From a virus, in the IMG/VR virus record IMGVR_UViG_3300036853_000417, positions 1 to 64,000 of that record: a stretch of DNA of 64,000 nucleotides; one strand, given 5' to 3'. Shown here one piece after another: positions 25,451 to 34,532 of this stretch. Numbering within the stretch: position 1 is the stretch's first letter; each line of letters begins with the position of its first letter. The position numbers and the translations under genes were made by a program. The notes under the pieces are model-generated. The model did no database searches, was not told the DNA's origin, and worked only from the letters and a program-made list of their open reading frames with translations.

Positions 25451-26035
25451 GTGGACAGGGGAAATTCATCACTTTTCGTTCTTGGCGCTCCTGGGACTGG
25501 AAAATCAATCCTGTTACGTTCTTTTCTTCAATCCCTCGGATCTTTTGGAGAGTCTTATCAGTACAACCTGATTACCGGACAATGGTTTTCTGACTATTCA
25601 TTGTTGGTTTTGGGAGAATATGTATCTGAGGAATCCTTTCCCGGCACTGATCGCTGGTCAATGGAGGTACAACGGTGTGCAGCAGGATTTTGGCAGGACA
25701 TTGCTCAACAATCTTGTACAGTTCTTGGTGAGGGAAGTCGCATTGCAACACGTCCCTTTATTGATGCGGCACGTATCTCTACGCTGGTCTCTCTTGTTTT
25801 CTTACAGGTACACACTGATATTCTACAGGCACGCAGGGAATGGAGAGGAAAGCAAAATGCATCCTGGGTGAAAGGGATAGAGACACGCATAGAGAATCTT
25901 CAGCACTATTATCAAAATCAATTGCCCTGTTTTACCTGGAAGAATGAAACAGACCAGGACCTCACACGCAATCTGAATGCATTGCATACAATGTTATTTA
26001 GCTCGATGTCTGTACATATGGAGGACCTATCATGA
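25451..26035 (+). CDS. P-loop kinase, probable DNA base (hydroxymethyl-pyrimidine) kinase, 194 aa
   Basis: GTG start after AAAGAGGAAAAA. Walker A is LGAPGTGKS (residues 11-19). The following LGEYVSEESFPGTDRWS resembles the G-x-Y...F-G-x-D motif of phage 5-hydroxymethyl-dU DNA kinases. Such kinases phosphorylate the hydroxymethyl group in DNA so that an amino compound can replace the phosphate. Overlaps the next ParB-like gene by 4 nt. Kinase type is inference; P-loop is direct. Confidence 0.6.
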   Translation: MDRGNSSLFVLGAPGTGKSILLRSFLQSLGSFGESYQYNLITGQWFSDYSLLVLGEYVSEESFPGTDRWSMEVQRCAAGFWQDIAQQSCTVLGEGSRIATRPFIDAARISTLVSLVFLQVHTDILQARREWRGKQNASWVKGIETRIENLQHYYQNQLPCFTWKNETDQDLTRNLNALHTMLFSSMSVHMEDLS

Positions 26036-26838
26036 GTACTACAGTTGTTACCCATAAAACGATTCCGCTTTCACTCATTGATACGCACGCTCGTAATTAT
26101 CGCAAGCATCCTCCTGCACAATTAGAGAGGCTGCGTGCCTCGCTTATCCGATTCTCGCAGGTGCGTTCTATCGTCGTGCAGGCAAAAGAAGGTGGTCGCT
26201 ACAGGATACTGGCAGGGCATGGAGTTGCATCGGCTGCACTTGAATGTGGAATTCTCAAGCTGCATTGTAACGTTGTTCCTGACAACTGGGATGAGGGGAC
26301 CTGTAATGCATATCTTGTTGCTGATAATGAGGTTGAACGAGGGGTGGATCTTGATAATCAACTTTTAGCTGAATTGCTGAAAGAGCAGGTGGATGCTGGA
26401 TACTCGCTAGATGCATTAGGTATTCAAGAGAAAGAATTTACTGATCTTTTGCAAATACTCCAGGAATCTGATCGTGCTGTCCCGTCTTTTGCTGAACTTG
26501 AAGAAGAGGAGGAGGATGTACGACAGTCGATGACCCTTCCTCAAGGGAGAACTGCCGATATTGTGAACTCTAAGAATATCAATCAAAAAGGAGATGGTGT
26601 TGCATTCGGGAGAGATCCAAAGCAATGGTTGCAGCAGTATGAAACAACTATGCTACGACAGATAGTTCTCATCTATAAAAGCGATGAATATACACGTGTT
26701 TTAACCCAATTTATGGCTATTCGTCGCCAAAATAATCTGGAAACAAATGCCGATGTTGTAGGAGAACTTCTTTCATTTTATTTAAAGAGTCATCCAGAAC
26801 TTGAAGAGGAGGCAAAGCAATATGCCTCTTCAGTCTGA
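26032..26838 (+). CDS. Second ParB-like protein of the cassette, 268 aa
   Basis: ParB N-domain pattern again: IDTHARNYRKHPPAQLERLRASL, IVVQAKEGGRYRILAGHGVASAALECG, NAYLVADNEVERG. The C-terminal 120 residues have an acidic linker (LEEEEEDVR) and a helical end unlike the first copy. Only moderately similar to the copy at 23672, so not a recent duplication. Coupled to the genes on both sides. Confidence 0.8.
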   Translation: MSTTVVTHKTIPLSLIDTHARNYRKHPPAQLERLRASLIRFSQVRSIVVQAKEGGRYRILAGHGVASAALECGILKLHCNVVPDNWDEGTCNAYLVADNEVERGVDLDNQLLAELLKEQVDAGYSLDALGIQEKEFTDLLQILQESDRAVPSFAELEEEEEDVRQSMTLPQGRTADIVNSKNINQKGDGVAFGRDPKQWLQQYETTMLRQIVLIYKSDEYTRVLTQFMAIRRQNNLETNADVVGELLSFYLKSHPELEEEAKQYASSV

Positions 26839-27676
26839 GCCAAGAGTCATCACTCGACCAAGACGTGAGCTTGATCTCAAGTCATATCGTTTTCGGAGAG
26901 CAGAGATACGTGACTATACAGAATTGTTGACCTCTTCCACTATTTTGCGAGATGAAGCTAGTGGAAGAGTGCGTGTTGTTTATCTCGTATTATCTGATGA
27001 TTGTAATGAGATTGTCCAGTCACTGCGCTCTATTCAATTTGAAATAGATGAGCGTGCATCAGGAATGCTTTCTCAATCTCGGATATTTGGATATCGTCCA
27101 AGAATTACCATTCGAGATGATTTTTGTACGACTGCTGCTCTTGCTCGCGAGCATCCTTTTGCCTACAAACTTATTTCTTCCTATGCAGCAAAGGTTTCAG
27201 ATTACTACCATCAGTTCAATCCTGAGTTGTTTATAGAACATCAACGGATAGTAGGTCGTGTGCTTCCTGAATGGAGGCTGGAGGGATCGGTTTTTACCTC
27301 TGGAATTATTAATAAGAATAATCCTTTGCCTTATCACTTTGATCAAGGAAATTTTCAGGATGTTTGGAGTAATATGCTTGTTTTCAAGCACCAAATAGGA
27401 GAGGGGTATCTTTCTGTTCCTGAATATGACATTGGTTTTGAGGTAGCACATAATTCTCTTCTGATGTTTGATGGGCAAAACATTCTACACGGAGTAACAC
27501 CTATTTATTTAGAAGGACCTGAAGCTTTTCGTTATTCCATCGTTTACTATAGCTTAAAATCAATGTGGAATTGTCTGTCTCCCGATGAAGAGGTGAGGCG
27601 TATTCAACGTTTGCGTACCTCTCGTGAAGAAAAAAGATTTTTCAAATATCTTCCACCAAAGGAGATGCCAGAATGA
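26822..27676 (+). CDS. TET/JBP-family 2-oxoglutarate/Fe(II) dioxygenase, 284 aa
   Basis: ATG at 26822 behind GAGGAGGC. The double-stranded beta-helix core carries PYHFDQGNF (iron ligands H172 and D174), then SLLMFDGQNILHGVTP (distal His, H223) and FRYSIVYYS (2OG-binding R237). This is the TET/JBP layout. The enzyme would hydroxylate 5-methylcytosine or thymine in DNA, giving the hydroxymethyl group that the cassette then decorates. Length suits phage TETs, which lack vertebrate extensions. No C5-methyltransferase is in the window. Confidence 0.8.
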   Translation: MPLQSEPRVITRPRRELDLKSYRFRRAEIRDYTELLTSSTILRDEASGRVRVVYLVLSDDCNEIVQSLRSIQFEIDERASGMLSQSRIFGYRPRITIRDDFCTTAALAREHPFAYKLISSYAAKVSDYYHQFNPELFIEHQRIVGRVLPEWRLEGSVFTSGIINKNNPLPYHFDQGNFQDVWSNMLVFKHQIGEGYLSVPEYDIGFEVAHNSLLMFDGQNILHGVTPIYLEGPEAFRYSIVYYSLKSMWNCLSPDEEVRRIQRLRTSREEKRFFKYLPPKEMPE

Positions 27677-28569
27677 TCATGTCTGCAAAGGTATTTGAGG
27701 ATTTTGCATTCTTCTGTCAGCATCAACTTGTGAGTAAAGATGTTGATCCCGTCTATCCATTGTTGCGGTTGCTGGTATCTCCTCTCTTGGAGGAGCAGGC
27801 ACTCTGGCACACACTCCTCTATGTTGGATATTACTCTCTCCCTTCATCTCGTGCCGCTTTTGATCGTGTTCCCAGTGTTGATGCACTTCCCTTGTCCCTG
27901 TCACGTTTACCAACTGGGGTAGAGCGAAGAGGATTTCGTGGAGGAACCATTACCAGGCATGTTGATAGCTTGCTTTATTTGCACGAGACATTTGGAAGTT
28001 TGAAAGCATGGCTCTGTCAGGAATTTGGGAGAGACATACGACAGAACTGGATTCATTTACAAAATACCCTGCAGCAGGCATGGGGGAATGGACGGTGGGC
28101 TGCTTATAAGACCGGAGAAATTTTACAGAAAGTCCATGATTTTCCAGTGCAGCCAACAGATATGGGACATGAGTTTTCAACGGGTCCTCGTCATGGTCTT
28201 GCCCTTTTCTATGGGAATGCTTGGGGGAATGCTCCTGATGCTATTCAAACACTGAATGCTCAGGGAGAAAATCTCCTACAGTGTCTTGCAGAACAAGGGA
28301 TACACATGGGCATAGAGCAGTTAGAGACAATGCTCTGTGATTTTTATTCCCTGGTAGGGGGACGCTATTATGTTGGTCATGATATTGATATGCTACAGAC
28401 ACAATTACTTGCCTCCTCTCTTTCATCAGATATCCTTGAACCTATCTGGCAAGCAAGAAAAAGAGCATTACCACACGCATATCTGGGAGAAATACAAGGC
28501 TGGACAGGAATTGATAGGGAGCGGAAAAAAGTGTATCAAAGAACAGGAAGGGTGATTATTCGTGGCTAA
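27673..28569 (+). CDS. AADT / AGPT-pyrophosphorylase-like helical protein, 298 aa
   Basis: Helical protein with a middle section LLYLHETFGSLKAWLCQEF and GNGRWAAYKTGEILQKVH, similar in look to the glycosylase-fold family called amino-acid:DNA transferase or alpha-glutamyl/putrescinyl-thymine pyrophosphorylase in phage hypermodification clusters. These join an amino compound to an activated base. Start codon overlaps the TET stop. Recognition rests on context plus short motifs, so the call is tentative. Confidence 0.5.
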   Translation: MIMSAKVFEDFAFFCQHQLVSKDVDPVYPLLRLLVSPLLEEQALWHTLLYVGYYSLPSSRAAFDRVPSVDALPLSLSRLPTGVERRGFRGGTITRHVDSLLYLHETFGSLKAWLCQEFGRDIRQNWIHLQNTLQQAWGNGRWAAYKTGEILQKVHDFPVQPTDMGHEFSTGPRHGLALFYGNAWGNAPDAIQTLNAQGENLLQCLAEQGIHMGIEQLETMLCDFYSLVGGRYYVGHDIDMLQTQLLASSLSSDILEPIWQARKRALPHAYLGEIQGWTGIDRERKKVYQRTGRVIIRG

Positions 28570-29452
28570 ACAGTGTCACCTTGTGGGTATGGGGCTGACT
28601 GGAGCGATGGTTGCATGGATACTCTATCAACATGGCTATACATTCACATGGGAGGATAATGACCAATCTGTTTGTGCCTGGAAAGCTTCAACAGGACTGA
28701 TTTACCCTTGTGGGGATGACGGAGAAATGAAAGCATACTCTATCTGGAAACAATGGCATGGAGGAAGAGCATCCTGGTCTGGTTGCCAGGTAATTGAAAA
28801 ATGTGTAGAAGCTGGATCATTCTGGTTTGTGACGAAGAATCCTCCCCACGGGGGAACCTATTCAATTGAGCGCTCAATTGGATTGCTGCATCTTGCCTCT
28901 CTTTCATCATATCACTTGAATGTTCAGCATTTTGTGCGGCAAACCAGGCAGATATTTTCTGCTTGCCGCAAAGATAGATCTCATGGTCAGATCATTATTG
29001 CGAATGGATATGGATCACGCCTCCACCATTATCTTTGGGGCTGGTCTGCTCGCGTTCACCTCTCTTTTTCACAGGATTTGCTCAATGCTTCCCCATTGCG
29101 TCCAACATTCTATTTACGTCGCTCACGTTATCAATTTGGATATGCCAATATCATTCCTGGGGAATCTGTCTATTATGCAGGTTCATCCCTCATTCATCAG
29201 GCTGAACCAAAATCCTTGAATATTGATTCTAAATATGAACGATGGAAACAACATGTATTTGATACAACTGGAGGCAAGATATGTGTAACAGGTGTTTTGG
29301 ACAGGCAAGAAGGATGGAGACCTGTATCAGACAAGCAAGATCTCGCATGGATTACACAAGAGAATGGGATGCTGATCGTGCGCCCAATGGGTAGCTCCGG
29401 GGTCCGTCTTGCCCCATTGCTATGTGAAGCATTGCTTAAAATACTGGGATAG
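28562..29452 (+). CDS. FAD-dependent amino-oxidase-like (DAO family) enzyme, 296 aa
   Basis: GTG start inside the end of the previous gene. The N-terminal Rossmann GMGLTGAMVAWILYQHG with acidic strand end (WEDND) binds FAD. The C-terminus GWRPVSD...MLIVRPMGSSGVRLAPLLCEALL is the second FAD contact of glycine/D-amino-acid oxidases. In phage cassettes such enzymes trim an amino acid already attached to the base. Last enzyme gene before the terminase. Confidence 0.7.
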   Translation: MAKQCHLVGMGLTGAMVAWILYQHGYTFTWEDNDQSVCAWKASTGLIYPCGDDGEMKAYSIWKQWHGGRASWSGCQVIEKCVEAGSFWFVTKNPPHGGTYSIERSIGLLHLASLSSYHLNVQHFVRQTRQIFSACRKDRSHGQIIIANGYGSRLHHYLWGWSARVHLSFSQDLLNASPLRPTFYLRRSRYQFGYANIIPGESVYYAGSSLIHQAEPKSLNIDSKYERWKQHVFDTTGGKICVTGVLDRQEGWRPVSDKQDLAWITQENGMLIVRPMGSSGVRLAPLLCEALLKILG

Positions 29453-29461
29453 GGGAAAGAT

Positions 29462-29995
29462 ATGCGCGAAACACCTGATTCAGCTTTGGCATTTGAGCGA
29501 TATTATGACCTGGGAGAGGATCGTACCTTAGCCCTTCTTGCCCAAAAAATGCGTCAGGAAATGATCAGACAACAACAGATCCTGAGGGATACCAAACCCA
29601 TACCAACAGAAGCAACACTGCTCTCTCGTTATAAGAAATGGTCAAAGGCACACAAATGGCAGGAGCATGTCATTCAGCGTGACCGCGCACAGGCAGAAAA
29701 GGACCGTAAGAAGAGGCTAAAAGCCATAGAGCAGATGAATGATGAACATTCACTGTTTGGACGAACACAGGCAATGCAGGCAGTAAGACAAATCAAAGAA
29801 TTGATTGATGCAAAGAAACTTGGGGCGCCTGCAGCAGTGCAGCTCTTTAAATATGCAACCGATCTGGAACGGGTAGCGCGGGGGGCTGCTACCGAAGTGG
29901 CACATCTTCAGCATACAGGTGAAGAAGGTGGACCAATTGTCATTAAGACCGAATGGGGGACGGTAAAACTTGATCGCAATGAAGAGGAGATATAA
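29462..29995 (+). CDS. terS: Terminase small subunit candidate, 177 aa
   Basis: Directly precedes and overlaps the large terminase by 1 nt, with GGGGAAAG before the ATG. Charged helical protein: an N-terminal helix-turn-helix-like region (LLSRYKKWSKAHKWQEHV), a central coil and a C-terminal acidic beta tail (WGTVKLDRNEEE). Called from position and composition. Confidence 0.7.
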   Translation: MRETPDSALAFERYYDLGEDRTLALLAQKMRQEMIRQQQILRDTKPIPTEATLLSRYKKWSKAHKWQEHVIQRDRAQAEKDRKKRLKAIEQMNDEHSLFGRTQAMQAVRQIKELIDAKKLGAPAAVQLFKYATDLERVARGAATEVAHLQHTGEEGGPIVIKTEWGTVKLDRNEEEI

Positions 29996-31332
29996 TGCCT
30001 ACTGCTACTCGCGAGTATCGCGTTCGGCTCTACACTCCTCATCCAGGTCAAGTCCCTCTCCATGAAAGTCGGGCGCGTTTTCGTGTGATAAATTGCGGCA
30101 GAAGATTCGGGAAAACGTATTTCGCCGCGAATGAAGAATGTAAGTTTGCCCTTGACCACAATGATGTTCTCTGCTGGTGGGTAGCTCCAACATATAGACA
30201 ATGTAAGATTGCCTATCGTTTGATGAAGAGAGCCTTAAAAGAGGTGCTGGTCAAGCATAGTGATACGGATCTTCGCTTAGAAATCATCAATGGTTCTGTT
30301 ATCGAGTGTCGGTCATGCGATAAACCAGACAACCTGCTTGGAGAAGGTATACACCTGCTCGTCGTTGATGAGGCCGCCATGCTTCCAGATAGCACGTGGT
30401 TCAATGTGCTGCGTCCCATGCTTTCAGACACAAATGGGAAAGCTATCTTTATCTCAACACCCAAGGGTCGCAACTGGTTTTACACGATGTACTTGCGGGG
30501 GTTGGACCCACTTCAGAAAGATTATGAGTCCTTTACCAGGCCCACATCCGCCAACCCCTACATTGATCCAGAAGAAATTGCGCATGCAAAAGAAGATTTG
30601 CCAGAGGATGTCTATGAGCAAGAATACCTGGCAGAATTTAAGGAGAATGCAGCGGGCGCGTTTCGGGGGATTGATGCCTGTATTGAAGGAGAGCTACAGG
30701 AGCCTCGCCCTGGAGTCATTTATGAAATTGGGTATGATGTAGCCAAGCATCGGGATTTTTCAGTGATCACGGTGCTCAATACTTCAACACAGCATGTAGA
30801 CTGGTGGTACAGGGTCAATCACGTGGATTACGTTGTTCAAGTCCAAGATTTAAAAGATATTGCAATGCGCTATAATAATGCGCACGTACTGATGGATGCT
30901 ACCGGCGTTGGGGACGCGGTGATGGAGATGGCACGCCTGGTTGGGGTCACTGTTGATGGATTTCTCTACACCAATACCTCTAAAACCAATCTTATTGGTG
31001 ATCTGATTGTGGGTATCCAGCACCGGGCCATTACATTTCCTGATATTCCGGTACTGGTCGGGGAGCTACGTGCAATGCAGGTCAAATATTTACCAAGTCG
31101 TCTGGTTCAATATGAAGCCCCTCCCGGCTATACGGATGATGGAGTGCATTCACTGGGTCTCTGCTACAAAGCAGGTGCAACAGGTGGTACAATAGCCTTA
31201 TCATCTTCTCATCAGGACAAGGGTGATGAACTTCCTGTACAACATCAATCTGATGATGATCTGATTATGGAGCGCCAGGCGCAGATGGCAAGATTGCTTG
31301 GACGTGTTCGTATTACATCAACATTTGGATAG
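29995..31332 (+). CDS. terL: Terminase large subunit, 445 aa
   Basis: ATPase half with Walker A GRRFGKT (residues 35-41) and Walker B LLVVDEA (121-127), then IFISTPKGRNWFY (coupling motif). The C-terminal RNase-H-like nuclease has EIGYDVAKHRDFSVI and later VLMDATGVGDAVME and YTDDGVHSL, supplying the acidic residues. Full length. It pumps DNA into the prohead through the portal encoded next. Confidence 0.93.
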   Translation: MPTATREYRVRLYTPHPGQVPLHESRARFRVINCGRRFGKTYFAANEECKFALDHNDVLCWWVAPTYRQCKIAYRLMKRALKEVLVKHSDTDLRLEIINGSVIECRSCDKPDNLLGEGIHLLVVDEAAMLPDSTWFNVLRPMLSDTNGKAIFISTPKGRNWFYTMYLRGLDPLQKDYESFTRPTSANPYIDPEEIAHAKEDLPEDVYEQEYLAEFKENAAGAFRGIDACIEGELQEPRPGVIYEIGYDVAKHRDFSVITVLNTSTQHVDWWYRVNHVDYVVQVQDLKDIAMRYNNAHVLMDATGVGDAVMEMARLVGVTVDGFLYTNTSKTNLIGDLIVGIQHRAITFPDIPVLVGELRAMQVKYLPSRLVQYEAPPGYTDDGVHSLGLCYKAGATGGTIALSSSHQDKGDELPVQHQSDDDLIMERQAQMARLLGRVRITSTFG

Positions 31333-31358
31333 ACTTGTACAGATGTGTGGAGAACGTG

Positions 31359-33089
31359 GTGAGTAGGAGACGATACAAAAAAGCAAAAAAAGGAAATTGG
31401 CAACATCTTATTGAGAATGAAGAGTTGCGTACTGCATTCTTGCGCTTTGCACGAAGTATTCATACAGCAGAGGAATCGGCAGAGCAGATAGCAGTGCGTG
31501 CTGGCCGACCTGCTTCACAGTTTATCGATTTACGCGAGGCTGGTCGTATTCTGGACCGATATCCTCAGTTATCTGGTTATCTCTTGAGTATTCGAGAACG
31601 CCAGGAAGAGCTACAAGATGCTCAAATGAGGCATAAAGAATCCCCCACACATGAAGTATCTCAGGCTGCGGCGCTTGGAGGATGGGCAGGATATCAAAAT
31701 GTGACACCACAGGGAGTCCCTAATGCACGTGCCTTGCGCAATTTTGCAGATGAATGTGAATTTGTAGCGGCAAGTATTAATCATTATTGTGATCGTATCA
31801 GCAGATTTAAACTAACGGTACTCCCCATCGATGAACAAAAACCATATAATCGCTCAGTTGAAAAAGAGATGATTGCGCTTCTTGAAAATCCTAATGAACT
31901 GGGAGATACCGTTGCTGATATTGTAAGTACCATCACTCGTGATTATCTTACCATTGGACGCGGCATTATCAGCAAAGCAATGTCAGTGCGGCGCATTCCT
32001 ACAACGCTCTATATGGAGGATGCAGCCCTGTTTCGGATTGATCCAAAGTGGAGTGGAAATGCTGAAGAACCTCGCTATCTCTACCAACCAAATTCACAGA
32101 CAAAGATCCCACTACGCAATGATGAGATTATTTGCTTACTTTGCGGTCCATCCACCTTTCGTCTATCATTTTCTCCTGTCCAGATCTTGAGAAACACCAT
32201 TCTCTCTGACCTCAAAGCGACAGAGAGCGCATCCCGACTGGTCGAGCACAAACCTCCTCCTCACCTTGTTCAACTGCCAGGAGCCAGCGCAGCACAAATT
32301 GATCGTTTGCGATCAACCTATGATGCAGATATTGCAGGACATCGTGAGATCATGTTTCTGGGTGGCCCTAACCCGGCGCAGATCAAACCGATGATTTTCT
32401 CATTGCGGGACAATCAGTGGATGGAGTGGCTTGAATATCTGGCACGCAAAATAGCTGTTGTGTTTGGACTGTCTATACAAGATCTTTCCTTCACCGGAGA
32501 TGTCAACAGGGCAACCGCAACCAGCCAGCAAGAGCTATCAGAAAGCAAGGGACTTATCCCACTGATGCTTCGTATTGAAATGTATTTCCATCATCATCTT
32601 CTTTCAGATTTTGCTCCTAAGCGAAATGGTATTCCAGATATGCGTGCGCTCAACTTACGTGTTGCATATCCTGAGATTGGAGAAGCTATGCGTATGCTTC
32701 ATGTAGAGCAAACAATCCATCTGGCAACAAAAAGTCTTGCTGGTCTTCCCTCGCAAACGCTCAATCAGGTGCTCACTGCGCAGGGGTTAGAGCCTGTGCC
32801 AGGAGGAAATACTTTTTATCTCAAAACAGCAACCGGCGCTATTCCCTGGTTGTCTTATGACAATGATTTTGGTCCGACCATTCAGGAGAATCCAACAGAA
32901 GAAGAGAATAATTCTCAAAATCCCACGAATGAAGAGGAGAACAAGAGCTATCGCACCCCAAAGCGAGCAACCATTCAAAAATCACATCCATATGATAAGG
33001 AGGCACGCGATACTTTGGGTACCGCAATAGAACATATTTTCCACTCGATAGAAAAGCAAGGATCAGAGCAATTGAGGAGGCTACAATGA
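31359..33089 (+). CDS. Portal protein (HK97-type), 576 aa
   Basis: GTG at 31359 has GGAG at better distance than a TTG at 31335. The central part matches portal proteins: ITRDYLTIGRGIISK, LFRIDPKWSG, DEIICLLCGPSTFR, SPVQILRNTILSDLKATES, and IAVVFGLSIQDLSFTGDVNRATA with QQELSESKGLIPLM. The C-terminal Glu/Asn/Lys tail is low complexity. Forms the dodecameric DNA gate at one capsid vertex. Confidence 0.9.
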   Translation: MSRRRYKKAKKGNWQHLIENEELRTAFLRFARSIHTAEESAEQIAVRAGRPASQFIDLREAGRILDRYPQLSGYLLSIRERQEELQDAQMRHKESPTHEVSQAAALGGWAGYQNVTPQGVPNARALRNFADECEFVAASINHYCDRISRFKLTVLPIDEQKPYNRSVEKEMIALLENPNELGDTVADIVSTITRDYLTIGRGIISKAMSVRRIPTTLYMEDAALFRIDPKWSGNAEEPRYLYQPNSQTKIPLRNDEIICLLCGPSTFRLSFSPVQILRNTILSDLKATESASRLVEHKPPPHLVQLPGASAAQIDRLRSTYDADIAGHREIMFLGGPNPAQIKPMIFSLRDNQWMEWLEYLARKIAVVFGLSIQDLSFTGDVNRATATSQQELSESKGLIPLMLRIEMYFHHHLLSDFAPKRNGIPDMRALNLRVAYPEIGEAMRMLHVEQTIHLATKSLAGLPSQTLNQVLTAQGLEPVPGGNTFYLKTATGAIPWLSYDNDFGPTIQENPTEEENNSQNPTNEEENKSYRTPKRATIQKSHPYDKEARDTLGTAIEHIFHSIEKQGSEQLRRLQ

Positions 33090-33151
33090 TCATTGAAATT
33101 CGAGAAATTAAGGAAATTCCAACATACAGGACTATTCTTGTGATCTATTAG
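33086..33151 (+). CDS. 21-codon open frame coupled to the portal gene
   Basis: ATG overlaps the portal stop (ATGA) and has GAGGAGG in front. It reads MIIEIREIKEIPTYRTILVIY. The strong ribosome site and coupling favour real translation; role unknown. Confidence 0.45.
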   Translation: MIIEIREIKEIPTYRTILVIY

Positions 33152-33161
33152 GAGAGAAGAA

Positions 33162-33464
33162 ATGTCAATAGAAGAAATGTGCGCAACACAAACGAGTCTT
33201 CCACTGATCGAGGGAGTTGCTAAAAAGATTGGCATGATCAGAGAACGTATCTATTGTCCTCCAAAATGTCCTCCACTTCGTTGTTTTACTTTCCAAAAGT
33301 ATGGGTATACGTGGCAGGGAGTTCTTTTTGAAGATGGATATATTTGCATTCGTGGGAGATCAGCAAAAGGGGATGCAGTGACCTGCCAGTATAGCGATCT
33401 TGAAGAAATGATGAGAATTCGTAGTTTAAAGCAAGCAGACATTCACTGGATGGAAAATGAGTAA
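33162..33464 (+). CDS. Unknown protein, 100 aa
   Basis: TAGGAGAGAAG precedes the ATG. Cys/Pro-rich segment (YCPPKCPPLRCF) followed by beta-rich sequence. Overlaps the next gene by 8 nt. Confidence 0.6.
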   Translation: MSIEEMCATQTSLPLIEGVAKKIGMIRERIYCPPKCPPLRCFTFQKYGYTWQGVLFEDGYICIRGRSAKGDAVTCQYSDLEEMMRIRSLKQADIHWMENE

Positions 33465-33762
33465 GAACACTATCTGTGAAATATGTGGAGGAATATTGCG
33501 TGTTGAGTATGTCATTACCTTTGAGCAATGTACACCACGTGAAATGAGGGTAGAACCTTCTCCATTTCCTCAAGATGCACGACTCTGTGCAGGGCATGAT
33601 GCTCTTGCACCCAAAGACACCGTATCACTACTCAAAGAAGCACTTTCTGACGGATTGCATGCTGAGGGTGCTCACCATAAACAGCATGCACTCTGGAGGC
33701 TTGCAAAAATCCTGGGATTAGAACATTTGTTTGAAGATGGAGAAGAGAGAGGAATTGCATGA
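33457..33762 (+). CDS. Small protein with one Cys knuckle, 101 aa
   Basis: N-terminal CEICGG knuckle; a third Cys in LCAGHDA may complete a metal site. C-terminal His-rich helix (HAEGAHHKQHALWR). Coupled to neighbours on both sides. Confidence 0.6.
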   Translation: MSKNTICEICGGILRVEYVITFEQCTPREMRVEPSPFPQDARLCAGHDALAPKDTVSLLKEALSDGLHAEGAHHKQHALWRLAKILGLEHLFEDGEERGIA

Positions 33763-33887
33763 TGATGATACTTGCCGATGTTGGTATCAATGGGGAAATG
33801 CTTTTTAATGATTTCATCACAGCTTTGATGGTGGTAATCTTGATGGCAGTGCTCTTTGGTGTTTTTCGGTGGTGGACACCAAGATAG
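33759..33887 (+). CDS. Single-span membrane peptide, 42 aa
   Basis: ATG overlaps the upstream stop. One hydrophobic helix (ITALMVVILMAVLFGVF) followed by a basic end (RWWTPR), a typical small phage membrane protein. Too short to be found by simple length cut-offs. Could be a holin-like or inhibitor peptide, without proof. Confidence 0.6.
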   Translation: MMMILADVGINGEMLFNDFITALMVVILMAVLFGVFRWWTPR

Positions 33888-33896
33888 GAGAAGATT

Positions 33897-34523
33897 ATGG
33901 CTCGTATTCGTTGCTTCCTTTTAGAGGAGACAGAGCGTGTTGCAGTCTATTTCCGTCGCTATAATAGCACTGCCTTCAAAAAAGGAACCTGTCCAGTACA
34001 TGATGATTATCATAATGCTTCTGTTCGTATTGAAGATGAGTTAGTAGAGAAGGATGAACGAGGATATATTGTCAATGGCAGCAAGCCAGCCTCACACGAC
34101 GATCCTCGCTGGCCGAAAATCTGTGCTTGTGGATATATCTTTCGTCCAGAGGATGAGTGGCAACGTGATGCCCATCTCCTCTATTGGAGACGGGATACTG
34201 GAGAGGAAATGATTCTGCGCAATGCTCCACCAGGTGCAATGTGGTATGCCTGGTGGTTTGATGATATCTATCAACCACAGGGCAAGCATTGTCTGGTCAT
34301 CAGGATGCCAGGAGGAGGGGAATGGATAGTGGATAGCCAGGCCAAAAATTGTAGCATGCCAGAAGATAGAAAGCAGGAGAAACATCATTGTTGGATACTT
34401 CATGGTGACCCTCCTAATGTCACAGTAGACAAGCAGGGAGCCTCTACCTGTGCAGCAGGGTCTGGAAGTGTTCAGATGCAGAATTGGCATGGTTTTTTGA
34501 GAAATGGTTTTTTAGAAGAATAG
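33897..34523 (+). CDS. Unknown phage protein, MARIRCFLLE type, 208 aa
   Basis: ATAGGAGAAG precedes the ATG. Similar in style to conserved unknown proteins in actinophages that begin MARI/VRC...LRRY. Contains CPVHDDYHNAS, a CACGYIF knuckle and a GGGEWIVDSQAKNC segment. Probably a metal-binding structural or accessory protein. Confidence 0.65.
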   Translation: MARIRCFLLEETERVAVYFRRYNSTAFKKGTCPVHDDYHNASVRIEDELVEKDERGYIVNGSKPASHDDPRWPKICACGYIFRPEDEWQRDAHLLYWRRDTGEEMILRNAPPGAMWYAWWFDDIYQPQGKHCLVIRMPGGGEWIVDSQAKNCSMPEDRKQEKHHCWILHGDPPNVTVDKQGASTCAAGSGSVQMQNWHGFLRNGFLEE

Positions 34524-34532
34524 GAGAAATAC

